Assembly (NCBI GenBank): GCA_964401615.1
Contig: CAYNZF010000020.1
Location: 1 to 28,676, forward strand
Length of the DNA: 28,676 nt
Reading direction: 5' to 3'
From: JAXGQD01 sp964401615
GTDB taxonomy: Bacteria; Bacillota; Clostridia; Saccharofermentanales; Fastidiosipilaceae
A model generated the notes under the pieces. That model was not told the origin of the DNA. It saw nothing but the letters and a program-made list of their open reading frames with translations, and ran no database searches. Positions 1 through 7,455 of this stretch are shown piece by piece (within the stretch, counting starts at the first letter, position 1; each line of letters opens with the position of its first letter). Position numbers and translations under genes: made by a program.

Positions 1-114
1 CGAACTCACGAGTTTGAACAATTAACGGTCATGATTTGTTTGTCAGATTTAGTGCTACTTTCGTCTAGCACTTACTTTTTCAATTTTCAAGGCGATTGAG
101 AGGCACCTGGACAT

Positions 115-143
115 TTGACGCGAACTTGAAAGCATGTTATTCT
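115..143 (+). promoter_or_regulatory. Predicted sigma-A promoter of the rpsF-ssb-rpsR operon
   Basis: The -35 element TTGACG (115-120) is followed after exactly 17 bases by the -10 element TATTCT (138-143), with an extended TGT just before it (135-137). Transcription should start near 150, leaving a leader of about 75 bases before rpsF. The upstream stretch 1-114 has no gene that I can recognise. A start at about 150 also rules out the ATG at 134 as the rpsF start. Predicted by eye only. Confidence 0.55.
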
Positions 144-144
144 A

Positions 145-226
145 CCAAGGCTGTTTAACAGCTTATCAATGTCCTCACTCTGTGCAAGATACAGAGTCGT
201 TTAGTCCAAGGGGAGGTGAACCGAAA
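145..226 (+). promoter_or_regulatory. rpsF leader with two stem-loops (possible S6:S18 autoregulatory element)
   Basis: The leader holds a perfect 6-bp stem CTCTGT/ACAGAG (178-183 with 191-196, 7-base loop) and an upstream dyad GCTGTT/AACAGC (150-155 with 157-162). A strong Shine-Dalgarno sequence, GGGGAGG, ends at 216, and a CCG triplet lies at 221-223. In many bacteria the S6:S18 complex binds a leader structure with a conserved CCG to repress its own operon. That this leader is that element is inference; I could not match the full published fold. Confidence 0.35.
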
Positions 227-514
227 TTGACTAGAGAATATGAAATGTTGTATGTCATGAGCCCTGCTCTCAGTACCGAAGAGCTTACGGCTGCTAATGA
301 ACGCGTCAGCGCGCTTATTGCATCTGTAGGAACCGTAGATGAAGTAGAGGCTTGGGGCCGCAAGCGTTTAGCGTATGAGATTGAAGACCACAAAGAAGGC
401 GTCTACACTCTGATTCGTTTTAGCGCAGGACCCGAAGCGCCGAAAGAAGTCGAGCGCATCATGAGCATTACTGAAGGCGTTTTACGTTATCTTGTCGTTC
501 GTAAAGGCGAATAA
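227..514 (+). CDS. rpsF: 30S ribosomal protein bS6
   Basis: bS6 of the small ribosomal subunit, which pairs with bS18 on the central domain of 16S rRNA. The protein is 95 residues, the usual family length, and begins TREYEMLYVMSP after the initiator, as expected for S6; the RYLVVRKGE end is also typical. The start chosen is TTG at 227, because GGGGAGG (210-216) sits at ideal spacing and the homology begins there. The frame is open back to an ATG at 134, but that would add 31 unrelated residues and lies upstream of the predicted transcription start. It is the first gene of the rpsF-ssb-rpsR operon, 38 bases before ssb. Identity is certain; the TTG start is well supported. Confidence 0.95.
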   Translation: MTREYEMLYVMSPALSTEELTAANERVSALIASVGTVDEVEAWGRKRLAYEIEDHKEGVYTLIRFSAGPEAPKEVERIMSITEGVLRYLVVRKGE

Positions 515-552
515 GCCGCTACGTACGCATTGAACGAAAGGAGCATTCACTC

Positions 553-1020
553 ATGAACAAAGTTATTTTAATGGGTCGTCTGACACGTGACCCGGAACTT
601 CGCAGCACGCAGAACAATACCAATTTGTGTCAGTTTACGGTCGCAGTCGATCGTCGCTTTAAGAACGCCAACGGCGAACGGCAAGCGGATTTTATCAACT
701 GTACGGCCTGGAGACAGACCGCGGACTTTATTGCCCGCTACTTTACCAAAGGCGCCCGCATTGCTGTCGTTGGCAGCATTCAAACCAGCTCTTGGGATGA
801 CAATGATGGTAAAAAACAATACAAAACGGAAGTGGTCGTCGATGAGGCTTACTTTGCAGATAGTAAAAGCAGCGGTGAAGGCCAAAGCTCCAACTACGGT
901 GAACGCGGCAGCTATCAAAGCCAGGGCTCAGCACCCGCCAGCGCGAAACCGCGCAGTGGTGGATACAGTGATGAATTCGTGCCCGCTCCTGATGATACCG
1001 TTTTGCCTTTTGACGTGTGA
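553..1020 (+). CDS. ssb: Single-stranded DNA-binding protein SSB
   Basis: Coats single-stranded DNA in replication, repair and recombination, and recruits partners through its C-terminal tip. The 155-residue protein has an N-terminal OB fold of about 105 residues (MNKVILMGRLTRDPELR, then FINCTAWRQTADF and GSIQTSSW), a Gly/Ser/Gln-rich linker (about 108-140) and an acidic tail. GAAAGGAG lies before the ATG. Placement between rpsF and rpsR is the classic arrangement. The tail is odd: most SSBs end exactly at the Phe of a DDxxPF-type tip, but here DDTVLPF is followed by Asp-Val before the TGA, so the Phe is third from the end. Identity is very secure; the effect of the altered tip is unknown. 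Confidence 0.96.
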   Translation: MNKVILMGRLTRDPELRSTQNNTNLCQFTVAVDRRFKNANGERQADFINCTAWRQTADFIARYFTKGARIAVVGSIQTSSWDDNDGKKQYKTEVVVDEAYFADSKSSGEGQSSNYGERGSYQSQGSAPASAKPRSGGYSDEFVPAPDDTVLPFDV

Positions 1021-1055
1021 TTGCAAAAGAATTTAATTGAAAGGAGAACAGCAAA

Positions 1056-1334
1056 ATGGCTGATTACAAAAGCGGAAAATCCAGTTATGGAGACCGCGAA
1101 GGCGGCAGAGGCATGCGTATGCGTCGTACGAGACGAAAAGTATGCGCTTTCTGTGCCGATAAAGTTGAAATCATTGATTACAAAGATGTCCCGCGTTTGA
1201 AGAAATTTGTTTCCGAAAGAGGAAAGATTTTGCCCAAACGCATGAGCGGCACTTGCGCGAAACATCAACGTGAATTGACCACCTCGATCAAACGTGCGCG
1301 TCATTTGGCCCTGATGCCTTATACCGGCGAATAA
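1056..1334 (+). CDS. rpsR: 30S ribosomal protein bS18 (zinc-ligand form)
   Basis: bS18, the partner of bS6 in the small subunit. It is 92 residues long. The central region (VCAFCADK, then VPRLKKFVSERGKILP, then SGTCAKHQ and the basic IKRARHLALMPY end) is typical. A CxxC pair plus a later CxxH supply four potential zinc ligands, so this is the zinc-binding (C+) type; a zinc-free paralogue elsewhere in the genome is possible but not visible. The N-terminus is Arg/Gly rich. GAAAGGAG precedes the ATG by a good distance. It is the last gene of the first operon, followed by a terminator. Confidence 0.95.
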   Translation: MADYKSGKSSYGDREGGRGMRMRRTRRKVCAFCADKVEIIDYKDVPRLKKFVSERGKILPKRMSGTCAKHQRELTTSIKRARHLALMPYTGE

Positions 1335-1356
1335 TCGCTAAACACAATTTCCTATC

Positions 1357-1390
1357 AAGGTTCGGGAGCGCACAGCCACCGGACCTTTTT
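1357..1390 (+). terminator. Intrinsic terminator after rpsR
   Basis: AAGGTTCGG (1357-1365) pairs with CCGGACCTT (1379-1387), giving 9 bp with one G-U wobble and a 13-base loop. The run TTTTT (1386-1390) completes it. It separates the rpsF operon from rplI. Confidence 0.7.
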
Positions 1391-1392
1391 CG

Positions 1393-1401
1393 TGTTATTA
1401 T
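1393..1401 (+). promoter_or_regulatory. Possible extended -10 promoter for rplI-dnaB
   Basis: TGT followed by TATTAT (1396-1401) forms an extended -10 element 37 bases before the rplI start. No good -35 is seen at 16-18 bases. The upstream terminator makes an internal promoter plausible. Confidence 0.35.
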
Positions 1402-1437
1402 ATCCACACTGGTTTTTAGATCTGAAAGGCGGTAAAA

Positions 1438-1884
1438 ATGAAAGTCATTTTATTGGAAGACGTCAAATCCGTAGGAAAAGAAGACGATATCGTTGAGGTC
1501 AACGATGGATACGCGCGCAATTTTTTGATTCGCCGGAAATTGGCTTTGGAGGCCACAGCTTCGAATCTGCATGATGTCAAACAACGTAAACAGACACAGG
1601 CTGCGAAGGCGAAACGAGAACTGGAGGAAGCGAAAAAACTGGCTTCCGATCTCGACAACAAGACCTTCACGTTGAGTATGAAGGCCGGTGAAGGCGGAAA
1701 GCTCTATGGGGCGGTCACGGCAATGGATGTCGCGGCGCTGTTGAAGGAGCATGGTTTCACCGTTGACAAACGCGGTATCAATTTGAAAACGACCATCAAA
1801 AACATCGGTACATTTACGGCAGATCTCAAGCTGCACAATGAAGTAATTGTTTCCATCAACCTGAAAGTTGAAGAAAAGGCTTAA
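1438..1884 (+). CDS. rplI: 50S ribosomal protein bL9
   Basis: bL9 binds 23S rRNA near the L1 stalk and bridges neighbouring ribosomes. Length is 148 residues, the standard size. The N-terminal domain (MKVILLEDVKSVGKEDDIVEV, then NDGYARNFLIRR) is diagnostic, followed by the long connecting helix rich in Lys/Glu/Ala (about 45-75) and a C-terminal domain with GGKLYGAVT. AAAGGCGG precedes the ATG. dnaB starts only 3 bases after the stop, so the two are very likely co-transcribed and translationally coupled. Nothing is unusual. Confidence 0.96.
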   Translation: MKVILLEDVKSVGKEDDIVEVNDGYARNFLIRRKLALEATASNLHDVKQRKQTQAAKAKRELEEAKKLASDLDNKTFTLSMKAGEGGKLYGAVTAMDVAALLKEHGFTVDKRGINLKTTIKNIGTFTADLKLHNEVIVSINLKVEEKA

Positions 1885-1887
1885 TTC

Positions 1888-3351
1888 ATGCCGGGATACC
1901 GAGAAGCGCCTCACGACAGCAATATGGAAAGAAGCACCCTGGGTGCGGCTTTACAGTCCGAGAAGTGGTTCAGTGCGATTACTTCTGTTTTGCCGACCGC
2001 GCAGCCTTTTTATGAGCCTCTGCATCGTGACATCTACCAGGCGATGCTGGACCTGCAAGTTGAGCGCATGCCGGTCGATCCTGTAACGGTCAGTTCCAAA
2101 TTAAAGGATCATACTGCGTTCATGAACGAAGGCGGCATTCTTTTCTTGAACCGACTGGTGGATGACATGCGCTTACCCGCCAGCGCGGAAGTCTATGCAC
2201 GTGAAGTCTTTAATAAGTCGATTTTGCGCAGTGTCATGGATGTCGCTGACGAGATCAAAAGTTTATGTGTGGCGGGTGATGCGAAACCGGAAAACGTACT
2301 ATCGGTTTCAACCCGCAAGCTCTTTGATTTGAATGTCGGTAACAAACTGGGCAGCCTGGAAGCAATCACACCGATTTTACGCCGCACCATCAACTTGATG
2401 GAAGCGCAGTCGAAGGATGATGACGCCTCCAAACGTGTTAAAACGGGTTTCCCCAAATTAGACCGCGCTCTTGGCGGGCTTGGCAATGGAACCTTGAACA
2501 TCCTGGCCGCCAGGCCGGGTATGGGCAAGTCCTCGCTCGCTCTCAATATCGCCCACAACGCAGGCCTCTTTTACAAAAAAACCATCGCGATCTTTAGTTT
2601 GGAAATGTCCAAAGAAGAAATTGCCAAGCGTTTTTTGAGTGCCCGCGGTCAAGTTGACTCACAAAAATTTCTTTATGTAAAAGAGTTGGATGGGACGGAC
2701 TGGGGCAAGCTTGGGACAGCGGCTGCCGTTTTTCTCAACTCTAACATTTATATTGATGACTCGGCCGGTCTTTCGCCCGTTGAGATGATTGCCCGTTGTC
2801 GGCAACTTCAAATGGAACACCGCCTTGACCTTGTCATTATCGACTATCTGCAATTGATGAGCATGAAAGGGAGACGTGAAAACAGGCAGCAGGAGATTTC
2901 CGAAATCTCTCGTACACTCAAACTTCTGGCCAAAGACCTGGACGTTGCCGTGCTGGCTCTATCACAGCTCAGCCGTGAAGCGGAAAAACACGAGGACACT
3001 CCTCGCCCGAAGTTGTCCGACCTGCGTGAGTCGGGTTCGATTGAACAGGATGCCGACTCGGTCATGATGCTGTACCGCGATCTGACCAAAAAAGAAGATG
3101 ACAGCGGGGCTTCTGATAAAGTTGAACTCATTATCGCGAAAAATCGCAGCGGCCCGACCAAGACCATCAGTTTGGGCTGGATTCCGGAATTCACGCTCTT
3201 TATTGAACCTGCGAAAATCGATGAACCTGAATACATCGCTCCGGCCGGTGGCGATGCGGCGATGTTCAATGAGCCTCCGCTGCATCCGAGCGAGGATTTA
3301 TCCTATCTGGACACGCAGGCTGATCAATATCAAGACATGCCGTTTTTTTAA
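1888..3351 (+). CDS. dnaB: Replicative DNA helicase DnaB
   Basis: Hexameric 5'-3' helicase of the replication fork (called DnaC in Bacillus). At 487 residues it has slightly more than the usual length. The N-terminal helical domain begins after REAPHDSNMERSTLGAAL, which corresponds to the PHN-EAE-S-LG start of the family. The RecA-like domain has Walker A GMGKSS (about residues 211-216), SLEMSKEE, Walker B LVIIDYLQLM, and the arginine/sensor region with SGSIEQDADSVMM. A short acidic C-terminal tail ends in DMPFF. The ATG at 1888 fits the family start and lies 3 bases after rplI; the only ribosome-binding sequence is GAAAAGG inside the rplI end. tilS starts 2 bases after the stop. Confidence 0.96.
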   Translation: MPGYREAPHDSNMERSTLGAALQSEKWFSAITSVLPTAQPFYEPLHRDIYQAMLDLQVERMPVDPVTVSSKLKDHTAFMNEGGILFLNRLVDDMRLPASAEVYAREVFNKSILRSVMDVADEIKSLCVAGDAKPENVLSVSTRKLFDLNVGNKLGSLEAITPILRRTINLMEAQSKDDDASKRVKTGFPKLDRALGGLGNGTLNILAARPGMGKSSLALNIAHNAGLFYKKTIAIFSLEMSKEEIAKRFLSARGQVDSQKFLYVKELDGTDWGKLGTAAAVFLNSNIYIDDSAGLSPVEMIARCRQLQMEHRLDLVIIDYLQLMSMKGRRENRQQEISEISRTLKLLAKDLDVAVLALSQLSREAEKHEDTPRPKLSDLRESGSIEQDADSVMMLYRDLTKKEDDSGASDKVELIIAKNRSGPTKTISLGWIPEFTLFIEPAKIDEPEYIAPAGGDAAMFNEPPLHPSEDLSYLDTQADQYQDMPFF

Positions 3352-3353
3352 GC

Positions 3354-4883
3354 ATGCCTACTGAAACTTTTGAACAGCGTCTGCTGGAAATTATCAAGGA
3401 TCGACAATTTTGGCCACACGAGAAAGCCGTTTTTTTACTGGCTTATTCCGGCGGGCCCGATTCTCAAGCACTTTTGCATGCTTTACTGCGTCTGAAAAAA
3501 TACAAGCCTGAAACTGAAGCGCTGGCTTTGTCGAATTTTGTCGTCTGCCATTTTAATCACGGCTGGCGACCGGAGGAAGCGGAAGCGGAAGCGCGGTTTT
3601 GCCAAAACGCGGCTGAGTACTGGGATTTACCCTATGAAAGCGGCACCGTGTCCGGCATGCAAAACAAATTAGGCCCTGAAAATTTACCTGTCGATGCCCT
3701 GGGCGAAACAGCGGCCCGTCGCTATCGGCAGGCTTTTCTGAAGTCGCTTCAGGAAGAATATGAAATTCGGACGGGGCAGGCAGTGTATCTTTTGTTCGGT
3801 CATCAGTTCGAGGACAAAGTGGAAACGCTTCTGCAGAATCTTTTCCGTGGCAGCGGGTTGGAAGGCTTGACAGCCCTGCCGGCTAGACGGGGAAATGTGC
3901 TGCGGCCACTGCTGAGCTTCACCAAAGCCGAAATATTAAACTACTTGAATAATATCGCGGTGGACTACTTGTATGATTCGAGCAATGAAGAACTCTTCAC
4001 CACAAGAAATCGACTCCGCCATGAAATCATCCCCTTGTTGAATGAGATATTCGTGAAAGCCGACCTGCAGCTCCTGCGCTGCAGTGAACAACTCGGCGGG
4101 ATCAAAAACGACTTGCTTTATCCGGCGGTTGAAAAGGCCCTGGCGGAGCTCGAGCCCCAGAACTGGAGGGTTCAAAGCAGTCAAGGAGACTTGCTTGATG
4201 CCGTTTATGTGGAAAAAGAGAAGCTTTCAAAAATATCCGCAGTTCTTCATCCTTATATCTGGAAACATCTGATCGACGATTTAATGGGTTCAGGCCAGGA
4301 CCTTACCTCTGCTCACTATAAGCTGCTGGACGAAGTGCTCAAGCTAAATAAAAGCCAAAGCTTCGCATTTTTTGCCTCGTCATTTCTGGCTGCCGACAGG
4401 CATGCCATAAGGCTGTGGAAGAAAAAACCCGAACAATTTTCTGAAGGCTCCTTTTTATCAATTGAACTTCAGCATTCGGGGGAGAAAAAATTCTTGCTCT
4501 TTGGCCCCTTGGCAGATGAGCAGAGGTTCAATGTTTTGATTGAGAAAACAAAGCTATTGGGTTATAATCTTTTGACGTGGTTTCAGCGTTCCTCCGCGAT
4601 TGCGCAGGGTAGTTGGAGAACACGAGAAAGCGGAGATTTTGTCAGACTCAAGAGCGGTCAACACAAGACTTTGAAGAAATTCATGTCCGAACAACGCATA
4701 CCATTTGAATTGCGCGATCGCTGTTTGATTTTTTGCCGGGGGAATGAAGTATTGTGCTTACCGACGTACTTTGATCGATTGGCGGAAGTGGCGGAAGTTC
4801 AAAGCGAATTATCGGAAGATATAGAGGTGCAGCATGACAAAAAAAGTCAGTGGTGTGATGATAAGCAGAGAACAGATCGATGA
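3354..4883 (+). CDS. tilS: tRNA(Ile)-lysidine synthetase TilS
   Basis: Modifies C34 of the CAU-anticodon tRNA-Ile to lysidine, using ATP and lysine, so that AUA is read as Ile. The 509-residue protein shows the PP-loop signature SGGPDS (about residues 32-37), the CHFNHGWRPEEAEAEARFC segment, a GHQFEDKVETLLQNLFRGSG motif, and the ARRGNVLRPLL region that holds substrate. The rest is the substrate-binding and C-terminal domains (WRTRESGDFVRLKSG). SGGPDS replaces the common SGGxDS with the same key residues. It starts 2 bases after dnaB, and its last 50 bases overlap the start of hpt in another frame. The tilS-hpt pairing is conserved in Bacillota. Confidence 0.93.
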   Translation: MPTETFEQRLLEIIKDRQFWPHEKAVFLLAYSGGPDSQALLHALLRLKKYKPETEALALSNFVVCHFNHGWRPEEAEAEARFCQNAAEYWDLPYESGTVSGMQNKLGPENLPVDALGETAARRYRQAFLKSLQEEYEIRTGQAVYLLFGHQFEDKVETLLQNLFRGSGLEGLTALPARRGNVLRPLLSFTKAEILNYLNNIAVDYLYDSSNEELFTTRNRLRHEIIPLLNEIFVKADLQLLRCSEQLGGIKNDLLYPAVEKALAELEPQNWRVQSSQGDLLDAVYVEKEKLSKISAVLHPYIWKHLIDDLMGSGQDLTSAHYKLLDEVLKLNKSQSFAFFASSFLAADRHAIRLWKKKPEQFSEGSFLSIELQHSGEKKFLLFGPLADEQRFNVLIEKTKLLGYNLLTWFQRSSAIAQGSWRTRESGDFVRLKSGQHKTLKKFMSEQRIPFELRDRCLIFCRGNEVLCLPTYFDRLAEVAEVQSELSEDIEVQHDKKSQWCDDKQRTDR

Positions 4884-5361
4884 GATGGTGAAGCGCATCG
4901 GAGCGGAAATATCAAACGATTACGCCGGTGAAGAAGTCCTCTTGATTTGTGTGCTGCGCGGCGCGTTTATCTTTACTGCGGATCTGATCCGAGAAATTAA
5001 ATTGCCATGCTACGTCGATTTTATAGCGGTTTCCAGTTATGGCAGCAGCACGGAGAGCTCAGGTTTTGTAAAAATCGTCAAGGACATTGAAATCAACATC
5101 GAAAACAAACACGTTATCGTGGTTGAAGATATTATCGATTCAGGTCTGACCCTGAAAAAATTGACTAACTTGCTTAGCACACGTAATCCTAAAAGCATTG
5201 CGCTTTGCACAGCTTTTGACAAGCCGTCACGACGTAAGGTTGACATTGAAGTAAAGTACTGCGGCATGCAAATTCCGGATGAGTTTGTGGTTGGCTATGG
5301 CTTGGATTTTGCCGAGCTCTATCGCAACTTGCCGGAAATCAATATTCTGGCGGATGCCTGA
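4834..5361 (+). CDS. hpt: Hypoxanthine(-guanine) phosphoribosyltransferase
   Basis: Purine salvage: converts hypoxanthine (and usually guanine) plus PRPP to IMP/GMP. The 175-residue length is normal. The PRPP-binding motif VVEDIIDSGLT is at about residues 96-106. The LRGAFIFTADL and VGYGLDFAELYRNLP segments, which form the flexible loop and base pocket, match the family. Start ATG 4834 has GAGGTG upstream and fits family length, although it overlaps tilS by 50 bases, longer than usual. An in-frame ATG at 4858 would give a smaller overlap but lacks such a good ribosome site. An inverted repeat separates the gene from ftsH. Confidence 0.94.
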   Translation: MTKKVSGVMISREQIDEMVKRIGAEISNDYAGEEVLLICVLRGAFIFTADLIREIKLPCYVDFIAVSSYGSSTESSGFVKIVKDIEINIENKHVIVVEDIIDSGLTLKKLTNLLSTRNPKSIALCTAFDKPSRRKVDIEVKYCGMQIPDEFVVGYGLDFAELYRNLPEINILADA

Positions 5362-5377
5362 GCCATAATTCAGAGCA

Positions 5378-5415
5378 TTTTTGCCGAGATCGAAAATTCA
5401 TGATCGGGGCAAAAA
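5378..5415. repeat. Inverted repeat between hpt and ftsH
   Basis: TTTTTGCC (5378-5385) pairs with GGCAAAAA (5408-5415), and an inner GATC (5388-5391) pairs with GATC (5402-5405) around a 10-base loop. It is not followed by a T-run on +, so it is not a standard terminator for hpt. It ends a few bases before the ftsH ribosome site (GAGGAG). It could be an RNA hairpin in the hpt-ftsH mRNA or a DNA operator. Confidence 0.6.
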
Positions 5416-5430
5416 GATGAGGAGAAACGA

Positions 5431-7455
5431 ATGAAAAACAAGATGCCTTTGAAAGGCATGGGATTCTATATCATCGCACTGGTTGCGGTTGTCATATTCA
5501 CATCCTTTTTTACGGACAATGCCGAAACAGAAAAAATGCCCTATTCGCAGCTGGTCGCCCTGATCAGTGAAGGAAAAGCCACTGCGGCAGCGGTTGTGGG
5601 TAACACAGTCAAGATTGAATTGAAGGAAGCTTTGCCCAACGGCAGTAAAATTGTCGAGCAGGAAGTGCCTGATTTCTGGATGAGTGAGTTTTATAAGACC
5701 CTGGACGAGGCCCGCGCGCAGGGCAGCTTTACGTATACTTACACCAATCCGGTCGAAGTGGGCACATACATCAACGCCATCATGACCCTGATTATGCTTG
5801 CCGCCATGGTTTTCTTTGTGTGGATGCTTTATTCGCGGCAGAGCGGTGAGGGTAAAAGCGCCATGAATTTCGGCCGCAGCAAGGCCCGCATGAACGACCC
5901 CAGTAAAAATAAAATCACTTTTGCCGATGTGGCGGGAGCTGAGGAAGAAAAACACGAGCTTGAGGAAGTGGTGGACTTTTTGAAAAATTCTGCCAAATAC
6001 GATGCTTTGGGAGCGAAAATTCCTCGCGGTATCTTGCTTGTGGGCCCTCCGGGTACCGGAAAAACCCTGCTGGCCAAAGCGGTGGCCGGTGAAGCCGGCG
6101 TGCCCTTTTTCTCGATTTCGGGCTCTGACTTTGTGGAAATGTTTGTCGGTGTGGGCGCGTCTCGAGTGCGCGACCTTTTCGAACAAGCTAAAAAACACGC
6201 TCCGGCCATTATTTTCATCGATGAAATTGACGCCGTGGGTCGTCACCGCGGTGCCGGCATGGGCGGAGGCCACGATGAGCGTGAACAAACCCTGAATCAG
6301 CTTTTGGTTGAAATGGACGGCTTCGGTCCCAACGAAGCGGCTATTGTTATGGCGGCGACCAACCGGCCCGACATCCTTGATCCGGCGCTGCTGCGACCCG
6401 GACGATTCGACCGCCGCATTACCGTTATGAGGCCGGATATCAAGGGACGCGAAGAAATTCTACGCGTGCATGCCAAAAACAAGCCGCTTGATGCGGATGT
6501 CAATCTTATGGAAATCGCGCGCATCACGCCCGGTTTCACAGGAGCGGATCTGGCCAACTTACTCAATGAAGCCGCCTTGCTGGCTGCCCGTTACAACAAA
6601 AAATCCATCAATTACAATGACATCACGGAAGCCGTTTTCAAAGTCATGGTCGGCCCCGAAAAGAAGAGCCGCATCATCAGCGACCATGAGCGTAGATTAA
6701 CCGCTCTCCATGAAGCCGGTCATGCCACGGTCATTCGCAGTGTGTCAGAAACCGACCGCGTTGAAAGGGTCTCCATCATTCCGGCCGGCGGTGCCGGTGG
6801 TTACACCGCTCACAAAGCTCACGAAGACCTTTACTATGCGACCAAAAAACACTTGATTGCTCAAATCATGATCGCTTTGGGCGGACGAGCGGCTGAAGAA
6901 ATCGTTTTGGGTGAGATCAGCACCGGAGCGTCCAGTGACTTACAGAGTGTCAATTCAATTGCCCGTGACATGGTGGTCAAGTTCGGTATGTCAGAAAAGC
7001 TTGGCAACATGATCATCACGTCGGAAGACGAGGTCTTCCTTGGCCGTGACTATGGTCACACGACCCAGTACAGTGACCAGCTGGCCTCCGAAATCGACGA
7101 AGAAGTGCGCAGCATAATCGACAGCGCTTATCAGGCCACTATGCAAATTTTGCGTGAACGCAGAGCTGCCCTTGAAGCGATTGCCGATGTCCTGCTGGTC
7201 AAAGAAAAAATCGATGAGTTCGAATTTGAGAGCATTTATCGTAACAACACAGACGAGGCTTTGCGTCAAGCCGATGTGGTCAACAAATCCAGGGATCAAA
7301 ATTATCTCGATCTTTTGGCCAAAAACCGGGCCAAGCAGACCGTTGCCACTCAGACCAGAGTGCCGGAGACACCCGCGGATGCTGCTCCTGAGCTAGGTGA
7401 ATCAGCACCACCGGCAACAGTTGCCGGGAATATTGATAAACCGGGCCTGGATTAA
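5431..7455 (+). CDS. ftsH: ATP-dependent zinc metalloprotease FtsH
   Basis: Membrane-anchored hexameric AAA+ protease that degrades damaged or regulatory membrane and cytosolic proteins. It is 674 residues long. A first transmembrane helix (about 10-29) and a second (about 111-132) flank an extracytoplasmic domain of about 80 residues. The AAA module has Walker A GPPGTGKT (about 205-212), Walker B IIFIDEID and the SRH region ATNRPDILDPALLRPGRFDR. The zinc site is HEAGH (about 427-431). The tail after about 640 is Ala/Pro/Thr rich and likely disordered. GAGGAG precedes the ATG. Its location downstream of tilS-hpt is classic for Bacillota. Its stop codon interlocks with that of the convergent DUF4364-like gene. 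Confidence 0.97.
   Translation: MKNKMPLKGMGFYIIALVAVVIFTSFFTDNAETEKMPYSQLVALISEGKATAAAVVGNTVKIELKEALPNGSKIVEQEVPDFWMSEFYKTLDEARAQGSFTYTYTNPVEVGTYINAIMTLIMLAAMVFFVWMLYSRQSGEGKSAMNFGRSKARMNDPSKNKITFADVAGAEEEKHELEEVVDFLKNSAKYDALGAKIPRGILLVGPPGTGKTLLAKAVAGEAGVPFFSISGSDFVEMFVGVGASRVRDLFEQAKKHAPAIIFIDEIDAVGRHRGAGMGGGHDEREQTLNQLLVEMDGFGPNEAAIVMAATNRPDILDPALLRPGRFDRRITVMRPDIKGREEILRVHAKNKPLDADVNLMEIARITPGFTGADLANLLNEAALLAARYNKKSINYNDITEAVFKVMVGPEKKSRIISDHERRLTALHEAGHATVIRSVSETDRVERVSIIPAGGAGGYTAHKAHEDLYYATKKHLIAQIMIALGGRAAEEIVLGEISTGASSDLQSVNSIARDMVVKFGMSEKLGNMIITSEDEVFLGRDYGHTTQYSDQLASEIDEEVRSIIDSAYQATMQILRERRAALEAIADVLLVKEKIDEFEFESIYRNNTDEALRQADVVNKSRDQNYLDLLAKNRAKQTVATQTRVPETPADAAPELGESAPPATVAGNIDKPGLD

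Noticed and set aside
587..1036. A 149-codon open frame inside ssb on +
   Set aside because: It is out of frame with ssb, whose product is clearly conserved, and it has a basic, unstructured composition with no ribosome site.
5398..6288. A 296-codon frame on - inside ftsH
   Set aside because: It lies opposite the strongly conserved ftsH AAA domain, is rich in His/Phe as antisense frames often are, and has no family features.
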